Notes under the pieces: generated by a model
Seen by the model: the letters and a program-made list of their open reading frames with translations, nothing else
What the model was told of the DNA's origin: nothing
Database searches by the model: none
DNA from: Paenibacillus silviterrae
Lineage (GTDB): Bacteria > Bacillota > Bacilli > Paenibacillales > NBRC-103111
Assembly (NCBI RefSeq): GCF_030167925.1
Contig: NZ_JASKUT010000001.1
Location: 1,984,001-2,048,000 of the forward strand
Direction of reading: 5' to 3'
Length of the DNA: 64,000 nucleotides
Position numbers and translations under genes: made by a program
Shown: piece by piece, positions 51,612-59,209 of the stretch
How positions within the stretch are numbered: the first letter of the stretch is position 1
Layout: the number at the start of each line of letters is the position of its first letter

Positions 51612-53336
51612 CTACTCCTCTTTTCCGGACGCTTCGATCGTCAGAGTACCCGTGGAGCCGTTCCCCTCCGGGACGACCGACGCCAAAACGGTATTGTCCT
51701 TGTACAACACTACCTTCAACTGACTCATGTCACCGAAGACGGTAGAAATATGCGTTACCTTTCCATCGATGGGCACCTTCAAGCCGACAGGCTTACCATC
51801 CCAGGTGACTAAGGCGAAGTGGGTGGCGCCAAGCTCCTTCGGCGCTTTGATAGTCAGCTCGGAGGTAATGCCTTCCACTGCCTCCTTCACGCTCCAGCTG
51901 CCGACCAGCCGCTTCGCTGCATTCGGGTCTGCCGGAGGCTCGCCCATCGGAGCCAATCCGTCATCAATGTCCTGATACGGGAGCACACCGGGCTTCAGTG
52001 CAGCATCCACGGCGCCCGCAGCAGCCAGATTCAGTGCCGACAGAGCGCTTTTGTAGGCGTAATAGCCCGTCATGGCCGCTTTGTCTGCCTCCTCCGACGC
52101 TTGTACCGATTTAGCCAAATCCTCGTCGGTGATCCATTTGACCGCATGCTTCTTGCGAGCCGCTTCCAGCTCCTCCCTCATGCGGTCCGCCTGCTTCAAG
52201 GCTTGGGCGTACGACTCCTCCGCACCTTTGGCGTCAAGGAACGACTTCTTGATTTTATTTACCAGCTTCCCCCGGGTGTCCCGTTCCTTCAGGCGCGCTT
52301 TATCCTGCTCCAGCATGGAAACCGGAAGCGAGTAACGGATATCGTCAAAATAACGAAGGCCGTCGTACTCCCCCTGCAGAATGACCTTCGGAATCGGAAG
52401 AATAATCGGCAGAAACGGGATCGGAATCAGGAAGATGCCTTCCCATTTGCGCTTGATATCCTCTAAGAGGATGTCATAGTTCGCCATGAACAGCTCATAA
52501 TCCATCGACGGCGAAGAATACATCGCTTCTATCAACCGCATTTCGTTTTGTCCGAATTTCGAGGCGTAGAGCCGGCGTGTGACGATGACCTTTTCCTCCG
52601 CCAGCTTGCGGGCTTCCGTATCCTTATACAGCGTGAAGTCGTTCTTTTCCGCGTGGGAAATAAACCTCCACATTTGTTCCTGTGTCAATACCGCGTAGCT
52701 CGGCTCCAGTCCGAGCGAGAAGTCGCTCTCCGGATCGATGCCAAGCTTTTCTCCTAACTGCAGCTTGGCCGCCTTGAGCGCAAGTCTCGCCAGCTTCAGC
52801 TCCGACTCGGCCTTCGCGAAGGCTTCCTTGGCCTTATCGGCCTCCTCTTGCGTCTTGACCTTGAAGCGCGCCAGCTTCTCCGCATCCTCGGCGGACTTCT
52901 TCGCATCATTCCATTTGCGGAGCACCAAAGCTTCGTACTCCATAGCCTGCATGGCACCCTCGTACAGCTTTTCGACCTCGGCACGCAGCGCCAGCTCCTT
53001 GCCGGCCAGCTCCCGCTTCGTTTCGTTCAGCTGCTTGCGTGCGGTAGGCACCTTCAGCTTCAGCTCCAAGTCCTTCGATAAGCTATGCGGCTTGGCGAAT
53101 AAGCTGAAATCCTTTTCCGCCTGATGGTTGACGGCCGCTTGGGCCTGCGACAGCTCAATAACCTTTGCATTCATCTGGATGCGGGCTTCCCCCAGCTCAC
53201 TCGATTGCTCCGTCGCTTTCGCAACCGCCTCTTCAAGTGTGAGCAATCCGGCACCAAAGGCAGTTTGCGACGGAAGGACGGGGGCACAGAGCACAGCAGC
53301 TGCCAGCAGCGCCGCCGCAACCCGGTTATGATTCAT
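51612..53336 (-). CDS. Exported TolC-like coiled-coil protein
   Basis: 574 residues. Signal peptide (VAAALLAAAVLCAPVLPSQTAFG) then LTLEEAVAKATEQSSELGEARIQM, the typical start of TolC/outer-membrane efflux proteins, and two long helical repeats (about 40-210 and 330-450) as in TolC barrels. Between them is a hydrophobic IFLIPIPFLPIILPIPKVIL segment. A beta-rich C-terminal domain (480-574) ends the protein. A TolC fold in a one-membrane bacterium cannot span an outer membrane and may build a wall-spanning or docking structure (inference). ATG 53336 follows GGGGGAG. Confidence 0.72.
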   Translation of the reverse strand: MNHNRVAAALLAAAVLCAPVLPSQTAFGAGLLTLEEAVAKATEQSSELGEARIQMNAKVIELSQAQAAVNHQAEKDFSLFAKPHSLSKDLELKLKVPTARKQLNETKRELAGKELALRAEVEKLYEGAMQAMEYEALVLRKWNDAKKSAEDAEKLARFKVKTQEEADKAKEAFAKAESELKLARLALKAAKLQLGEKLGIDPESDFSLGLEPSYAVLTQEQMWRFISHAEKNDFTLYKDTEARKLAEEKVIVTRRLYASKFGQNEMRLIEAMYSSPSMDYELFMANYDILLEDIKRKWEGIFLIPIPFLPIILPIPKVILQGEYDGLRYFDDIRYSLPVSMLEQDKARLKERDTRGKLVNKIKKSFLDAKGAEESYAQALKQADRMREELEAARKKHAVKWITDEDLAKSVQASEEADKAAMTGYYAYKSALSALNLAAAGAVDAALKPGVLPYQDIDDGLAPMGEPPADPNAAKRLVGSWSVKEAVEGITSELTIKAPKELGATHFALVTWDGKPVGLKVPIDGKVTHISTVFGDMSQLKVVLYKDNTVLASVVPEGNGSTGTLTIEASGKEE

Positions 53337-53374
53337 CACGCTCTCCCCCTTCCGTGTATCGCAGCAGCGTCCTA

Positions 53375-54901
53375 TTATTCGCTAAGGTAAATTTCAGCAC
53401 GCTGCAGCGTATTTCTCGGTATGAATGTAAAACGGTAAAACTGCTCCTCATACAGGAACATCTCGGTCCGCTCCAGCTCGGATACAACCAGCTCCGACCA
53501 GACAAGCTTTACCTGGTTCGGATCCTCTTTCTTCAGCTTCTCGTATAACGCGGTCATGGAAGCCTGCAGCTGCTCGAAAGCCTGCGCCTTCGTCAGAGCA
53601 ACCGAGCCGACATACGTAACGGCGGGATCCTGCTCTGAAACCCGCATGACAATTCGCATCCCATAGTCCCGATAATTCATGATCAGCTCGGGATTTCCGT
53701 CGGCACGATCCGCAATGGTGGTATCCTGCGGCTTGCCGAGCAGCTCCTCCAGCTTTGCGCCGGATAAACCGAGAAACCCGCCGTAATGCGGCTGTCCCTG
53801 CCTGAAGTACCCTTTGTAAACAGCCTTTCCGTCCGCACCAAGCTCCTCGCCAAGTCCTTCGTAAAGGCCATTGACGAACTTGCCCTTGTACACAGGCAGC
53901 CCGGCATCCGAGTAGGCCATGCCGTCGCCATGGTAGACACCGCCGGCAAAGCCGCCTTCATATTTCAGCTTGCCGCTTTCGTAGAAGGCTTGTCCGGCCC
54001 CGTTATAAGCGCCTCCCATGAATTGCCCTTTGTACTGCGCCGTTCCAGCCGGATAAAAGGCCGTTCCTTCCCCGGAGTACTGTCCGCCGGCAAAGCCGCC
54101 CTCGTACACCAGCGCCCCCGCCTCGTTTAACAGCTTGCCCGGACCGTTATATTTCCCCGCCAGGAATTGCCCTTGGTATTTCACCGCGCCGCCGGGATAA
54201 TATTCGATGCCTTCTCCGGCGTATAAGCCTGAGGCAAAATTCCCCTCGTACAGCAGCCTGCCGCCTTCATCGAACGCCTTGCCCTTCCCCGTAGGCTTGC
54301 CGGCTTGAAATTCACCCTGATACCGGATGGAACGATTGGGATAGAAAAGCGTGCCCTGTCCGGAATAGAGCCCCTCTGAGAAGCCGCCGCTGTAGAGCAG
54401 CACGCCGTCTGCACCGTAATGCTCCCCTTGCTTCAGCTGCCCTTTATCAAAATCGCCCTGCCGCTCGATCTGCCCGTTTTCTCCGAACAGCTTGCCTTTG
54501 CCTTGGTAGATTCCTTCCGCCAGCTCGCCTTCGTACCTGAGTACCTTGGCTTCCGTAAATACTTGAGCTTTTCCGGTATAAGTGATCGGCGCGCTTGTCT
54601 GCTCGACCAGCTTCGGCGTGAAGTGAAACCATCTGTTCACAAGAGCGGGCGGCTTAATAAAAATGAAGTAGACCAGCGCCAACATAACCAAAATGCAGAT
54701 GACGATGAGCTTCTTCTGTATATAGTAATTGCCGATCAGCACGTAGCTTTCTTTCGATATTTGTTTCGCATTTAAAATCTTTTTGAAAAACGCCTTGATC
54801 CATTTGACGATCAGCTTAGGAAGCGCCCTTGCCCTCATGATCGGGGCAATAATGCGCTTCTGAATCGGTGTAATAAACGGCTTGATAATGGCTTCAATCA
54901 C
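53375..54901 (-). CDS. Membrane-anchored MORN-repeat protein
   Basis: 508 residues. A basic cytoplasmic N terminus (about 60 residues), one transmembrane helix (KKLIVICILVMLALVYFIFI), then about eleven MORN-type repeats of roughly 23 residues (YxGxFxxGxYxGxGxxxY..., residues 125-385). The C-terminal domain after the repeats (390-508) is unassigned. MORN repeats form a rigid beta-sheet rod and bind lipids or proteins. GTG start at 54901 after AAGGAG. It lies 18 bases after the PAAR-like gene, so it is read together with the injection-system baseplate genes. Confidence 0.8.
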   Translation of the reverse strand: MIEAIIKPFITPIQKRIIAPIMRARALPKLIVKWIKAFFKKILNAKQISKESYVLIGNYYIQKKLIVICILVMLALVYFIFIKPPALVNRWFHFTPKLVEQTSAPITYTGKAQVFTEAKVLRYEGELAEGIYQGKGKLFGENGQIERQGDFDKGQLKQGEHYGADGVLLYSGGFSEGLYSGQGTLFYPNRSIRYQGEFQAGKPTGKGKAFDEGGRLLYEGNFASGLYAGEGIEYYPGGAVKYQGQFLAGKYNGPGKLLNEAGALVYEGGFAGGQYSGEGTAFYPAGTAQYKGQFMGGAYNGAGQAFYESGKLKYEGGFAGGVYHGDGMAYSDAGLPVYKGKFVNGLYEGLGEELGADGKAVYKGYFRQGQPHYGGFLGLSGAKLEELLGKPQDTTIADRADGNPELIMNYRDYGMRIVMRVSEQDPAVTYVGSVALTKAQAFEQLQASMTALYEKLKKEDPNQVKLVWSELVVSELERTEMFLYEEQFYRFTFIPRNTLQRAEIYLSE

Positions 54902-54919
54902 GTCGGTTCGCTCCTTATC

Positions 54920-55306
54920 CTAGGGAACCTGAATGGTGGCCTGTCCGGGGTTCAATACTTCAATGACGCCGCCCCAAGCGCACATAAGCTTTGAGTCTTT
55001 ATTTAACGCGGGAAAATTGCCGATCAGTACGGTGGGCGAGCCCGGAACCCATGGAGCCGGAGTTACCGGCACACAGGGCATCGGAGTCAGCGCTCCGAAG
55101 GCCGCTGCCGTAGCCGAAGCGACCGTCGGGTTCGCCATGGAGCTGCACATGCCGAATGGCAGTACATTCACCATCGGCTTGCCGTCCATTATCGTAGCTA
55201 CCGGCATTGAGTGCATCACCCGGTTCGCCGGAAGCACCATCAGGGTGCCGGGAGCATTGCCGAAGCTGCACTTAATATTGGCTCCGCCGCATACCAGTTG
55301 TCCCAT
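54920..55306 (-). CDS. DUF4280 PAAR-like spike-tip protein
   Basis: 128 residues. DUF4280 proteins are PAAR-like: a small conical domain that caps the spike of contractile injection systems or carries effectors. The start MGQLVCGGANIKCSFGNAPG, the PFGMCSSMANPTV segment and the C-terminal CAWGGVIEVLNPGQ fit. Six cysteines suggest a bound metal as in PAAR tips. No toxin domain is fused. AGGAGG ribosome site, 18 bases after the preceding gene. Confidence 0.85.
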   Translation of the reverse strand: MGQLVCGGANIKCSFGNAPGTLMVLPANRVMHSMPVATIMDGKPMVNVLPFGMCSSMANPTVASATAAAFGALTPMPCVPVTPAPWVPGSPTVLIGNFPALNKDSKLMCAWGGVIEVLNPGQATIQVP

Positions 55307-55324
55307 TGACCGCTTCCCTCCTTT

Positions 55325-56998
55325 CTAGCTGTCCGTACCGGCCGCCGCTTCCTGCTCGGAGGAATCCAGCTGCTCGTGCGCCGAATCCGATCCGACGTTA
55401 GTGTTTTTCCGCACTGCCCACCAGCGCAGCTTTATGGAAGGAATCTCCGGTGCAGGAAGAAGCTTTACACCGATACGAAATGTCCCTTTCTGCGGATAAA
55501 CCATGGTCCCGATCGATAGCTTCGGCAAATTCGGCTCAAATTCGCTGTCCTGGAACACGTCCTGGGAACCGTACATAACACATTCACTCGTTCCAAGCAG
55601 CTCCGATACGACGCCTTCCCCCTTGTCGAGCTCAACGCCCACCGTAATCAATACCGGTCCAGACCCTAGTCCATGCTCGATTTCACCGGAGAAGAAGCTT
55701 TTGCCCTGACGAAGAAAAGGAATTTTACTATCCTGCTTCCCATCCTGCGATAGAAGCGAAATCTCCGTTACTCCTGTGGCTACCTCTTCCTCAATCGATT
55801 GGGATTGCGGAAGACCGAGGGTAAATTCGAACCGGTTCGTCTCCTCCTCGAAGTCCACGGAAAAATGCGGCTTCTCCTCCGGAGGCAGCTGCCTGGTCTC
55901 CGCGCTTGCGGAGAAGGCTTTCGATCCGGCTATGCTGCCCCTTCGGCGCACAAGCTCGCTAAGCATCGGCGAATTCACCACAAGCTCTCCGAACGGAAGC
56001 GGGTCCACCCGTTCGATGACATAGCTTGGGCCCATTTGGAGAAGGCTGATCTTGGCCAGCACCAAATAGGGATCCGCCGGGGAGCTAAGTACCGTATCCA
56101 GCGGTCGATTGATGTATGCATCCCAGAGACGGGATTCCACATCGCGGACAATCTCTACCTGGCTTGTGAAGGAATGCGTCAATTGAATGCGCCGGTCACC
56201 CACCATCAAGAGAGCGCTGCCCGGCTTGTTCCCAAGCTCGCCGCGCTCCCCGGCCTTCCCCTTCGCCACGGCACGGAAGGTGACGGTGTAGTCGCCCGAA
56301 CGGCTGTCGGACGGCTCGACGAAGCGCAGCTTTCCCTGCTCCGTTTCGTCCAGAAAGCGGAAGTGATCCCTTAGCGGCTCGTATTCAAAGGTAATGCGCG
56401 AGGACTGCAGCGTCTTCTCGACCCGGAGCTCCACCTCGAACGTCTCCCCCTCCGCCACATAACGCGGGACAGACTGAACCACGCGCACCTGCCCGTCATC
56501 ATGAATCAGCGTCGATTCCTTGCTGAATTGGTTCCAATCGAACTGGGCGGGCTCCGGCGCATCCTCACGAATAAACAGCCGATAGCTCTCGACGACACGG
56601 TTATACTCGCTGACTTCCTCTTGACGAACCGAGCTGCTCGTGACTGCGTGAACCGGTTCTTTTCCCTTCTCGTCGTAGGCAATGCATAGGTATACATTCT
56701 TGGCATATTCGTTGTTGCTAAAGCCCTCCATCATGGAAAGCTTCAAAGTAACCGGAGAAGCTACAATTACTTCTCGTCCCAGGCTGTCCACCGCTACACC
56801 GGATTCGACGGATACCGATTTGTCATCCACCGCAATGACCTGCAGACCCGCGATCACTCCGCTCCCGTACAGAAGGCGGTTGAGAAGCCGTCTTTTATCG
56901 TTGAAATACTTTTGTTCGGACTCGAAGTCCCGGACCGTCAGCAGCTTGCCGTAAAAATACCGGTTGCGTTCGAATGGAAAATACCTTGATTTTTTCAT
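55325..56998 (-). CDS. Contractile-system baseplate-linked protein, 557 residues
   Basis: N-terminal module ERNRYFYGKLLTVRDFESEQKYFNDKRRLLNRLLYGSGVIAGLQV, a signature I know from proteins encoded beside baseplate genes of extracellular contractile injection systems; its exact part is not established. An Ig-like beta domain follows (about 185-275), then another beta-rich domain near the C terminus (400-535). The gene order between the tail-protein-I-like and PAAR-like genes suggests a fibre-base or receptor-bridging role. ATG follows GAGG. Confidence 0.65.
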   Translation of the reverse strand: MKKSRYFPFERNRYFYGKLLTVRDFESEQKYFNDKRRLLNRLLYGSGVIAGLQVIAVDDKSVSVESGVAVDSLGREVIVASPVTLKLSMMEGFSNNEYAKNVYLCIAYDEKGKEPVHAVTSSSVRQEEVSEYNRVVESYRLFIREDAPEPAQFDWNQFSKESTLIHDDGQVRVVQSVPRYVAEGETFEVELRVEKTLQSSRITFEYEPLRDHFRFLDETEQGKLRFVEPSDSRSGDYTVTFRAVAKGKAGERGELGNKPGSALLMVGDRRIQLTHSFTSQVEIVRDVESRLWDAYINRPLDTVLSSPADPYLVLAKISLLQMGPSYVIERVDPLPFGELVVNSPMLSELVRRRGSIAGSKAFSASAETRQLPPEEKPHFSVDFEEETNRFEFTLGLPQSQSIEEEVATGVTEISLLSQDGKQDSKIPFLRQGKSFFSGEIEHGLGSGPVLITVGVELDKGEGVVSELLGTSECVMYGSQDVFQDSEFEPNLPKLSIGTMVYPQKGTFRIGVKLLPAPEIPSIKLRWWAVRKNTNVGSDSAHEQLDSSEQEAAAGTDS

Positions 56999-57021
56999 TC
57001 TCTACTTCCTCTTTCCCTGGT

Positions 57022-59163
57022 TTATTCGAGCTCCGAATCAAGACCCAGCCTCGTGTGAATGTCCATACGGCGATCGCGGTCGACATCAATCAATACGGAA
57101 TGATGCGGTAATGTGGCTTGCTGGTTCAGCGTTAAGAGCGTAGGCTCCGAAAGCTTCGTATTGATTCCCAGATACGTATGCATATCCATATTCATCCATG
57201 GCTGCAGCACAATCAGCTTCGCCTCCGTATAGGCGGGCTTCTGTTCATGAATCAGCTTCTCCAGCAAGTATCGCTGCTTGTCGGTTTGCGCATGCTCCGG
57301 CTGCACCATGACGCAAAAGGTGTAGGGATCGTCGCCGTACAGCTCCGCTATGCGCTCTCGCTGCTCCGCATTTTCAAGCAAATGACGTATTTGATGATGC
57401 TCCACAATAATGGGCTTTTCCCCTGTAAAAATTTCGATGATTCGCTCCAGGGCAGCCCGCGTGCCGCGGTGCCTGTAGAGAAACGACGCTTCACGCATAA
57501 GCAGCTTCAAGGTTTGATCGCTGATATAGTCTTCCGCCGCAAGGCCGAGCCAGCCCGCCAGCCAGCGGAGGTACGGTCCGTCCAGCGCATCGGGATCAAA
57601 ATAGCGGGAAATCGTAGCAATCCGCTCGTCCGTCTCTTCCATCATTGAAGCGTAGAGAGATAAGTAACGTTCAAGAAAGCTCCGACTCTTCTCATCGTGT
57701 TGATACACGGCAGGAAGATAAGACAAGTACGACATCCTCGGGTAATACACTCTCAATCTTTTGAGCGCAGGCGTTCCCTGCTCGCTTCCCACAAGCTCCA
57801 GCCGAATCCAGAGATAACGGCCTTTAGCGCCGAAAAACAACGCATCCTTCGGATTGTCCATAGGAGCTGACCAGAGGGGCAGGAGCAGCCGCTGCTTTTC
57901 TTCCGCCGTTCGGTCCGGGTCGGCAAGCAGCTCGTCGATATCGATGTAGGTCGAGTCTCCGAGCATTACCGTTTTCCGGTCGGAAGCGTACCAGGAAACT
58001 CGCAGCTGCATGCCTTCACCGATGGTTGCATCCAGCGAAAGCTTATGCCACTCCAGCTCGTTCTCATAGCTGTCAAGCGATGCACTTATCCAGGTTCCTG
58101 AGTAGAAGCCGGTCCTTGGATGAAGCCGGGTTCTTTGCTGAGAGCGGAGGATCAGCAGCGACGTATTTTGTAAATGCAGGGCATACAGGATCCCTTTCTC
58201 GTCAATGAAAAGCCGGTCACATGCCCCCGGGAACGAAGACAGCCTTTCGAAGGCGGGCAATGCTGCTTCTCCAGGGTGCGATCGGCTGTAAAGAAAGCTT
58301 TCCCGCTCGGAGCCCGACATGTCAAGGTCGGATCCAATCGAACGAGCTGCTGCAAAGAGCTTGCCCTGCCTGTCGGCTGCAATGACCTGAACCTGATGCT
58401 GATTTTGCAGCTTGTATGACTGTTCGATCGGAGCAAGTCCGTCCGCGGGATACTGGTACAGCCTTCCTTCGGCGGGCTGCAGCAGCCACACGGTCCCGTC
58501 AGGTGCGGAAGTCATTGAGATTTGTCTTCGCATGAGGTCAAGGAAAGCGGGCCACTCTTCTTCTGACCCGGGCCAGCTCTCCAGTCCTTCGATTTTGCCC
58601 GGACGAATGTCCCGTTCATCGATCAGCCTTCCGGACCGGTGATAGCGCAGCAGGCGGTATCCGGATTCCCCCTCCAGCGCCGTTAAAACGACAAAGCCAT
58701 CTTCCGTATCCGAAACGGCCAGGATAGGATAGATTCGTTTGCCCCGGTGCACGGTATGGCTCCAAACAGCCTGGCCGTTGGACGCGGAGTACGCCGTAAT
58801 GGACTCCTCCGCTGCAGCATCAATGATTAACACCAGGTCGCCCCAAGCCGTGATTCGGGCTCCTGGCGTGTAGATTCCATGGTTTCGTGCGATCAGCGGC
58901 TCCAGGTGCAGATTGTCCGTATCGAATATCCATAGCGCGGCATCCTCGTCCATCAAGTACAATCGGCCCTGGCGGCCTAAGGCGACATCGATGATCTCAG
59001 GAATTCCTTCCAGCTCCGCCAAGTCCAAATGTTGCGTGACGTTGTATTTCTTCGTCTTCGCGAGACCCATTCCGAGAGCGCTGTCGATGTCGATATTGTC
59101 CGTAATCCCTTGCTGCCAATCGGACGGTTTATTCAGCGAGAAAAACCGAAAAGGCTCCATCAT
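57022..59163 (-). CDS. Tail protein I-like baseplate protein with N-terminal beta-propeller
   Basis: 713 residues. Residues 40-340 contain repeated beta motifs (GRQGRLYLMDEDAALWIFD, APDGTVWLLQPAEGRLYQY, DEKGILYALHL) that look like a propeller. A beta sandwich (350-470) follows, then the phage tail protein domain TIGR02242 (SYLPAVYQHDEKSRSFLERYL, FDPDALDGPYLRWLAGWLGL, YRHRGTRAALERIIEIFTGEKP). It corresponds to the P2 I-like wedge protein (Afp12-type) of injection systems. The last 60 residues repeat a MDxHTxLGxxxxL motif twice. ATGATG start after GGAGG. Confidence 0.85.
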   Translation of the reverse strand: MMEPFRFFSLNKPSDWQQGITDNIDIDSALGMGLAKTKKYNVTQHLDLAELEGIPEIIDVALGRQGRLYLMDEDAALWIFDTDNLHLEPLIARNHGIYTPGARITAWGDLVLIIDAAAEESITAYSASNGQAVWSHTVHRGKRIYPILAVSDTEDGFVVLTALEGESGYRLLRYHRSGRLIDERDIRPGKIEGLESWPGSEEEWPAFLDLMRRQISMTSAPDGTVWLLQPAEGRLYQYPADGLAPIEQSYKLQNQHQVQVIAADRQGKLFAAARSIGSDLDMSGSERESFLYSRSHPGEAALPAFERLSSFPGACDRLFIDEKGILYALHLQNTSLLILRSQQRTRLHPRTGFYSGTWISASLDSYENELEWHKLSLDATIGEGMQLRVSWYASDRKTVMLGDSTYIDIDELLADPDRTAEEKQRLLLPLWSAPMDNPKDALFFGAKGRYLWIRLELVGSEQGTPALKRLRVYYPRMSYLSYLPAVYQHDEKSRSFLERYLSLYASMMEETDERIATISRYFDPDALDGPYLRWLAGWLGLAAEDYISDQTLKLLMREASFLYRHRGTRAALERIIEIFTGEKPIIVEHHQIRHLLENAEQRERIAELYGDDPYTFCVMVQPEHAQTDKQRYLLEKLIHEQKPAYTEAKLIVLQPWMNMDMHTYLGINTKLSEPTLLTLNQQATLPHHSVLIDVDRDRRMDIHTRLGLDSELE

Positions 59164-59209
59164 GCGCGAGATCCTCCTTTCTGTTTCGCACTACTGCCTG
59201 TTTTCAATC

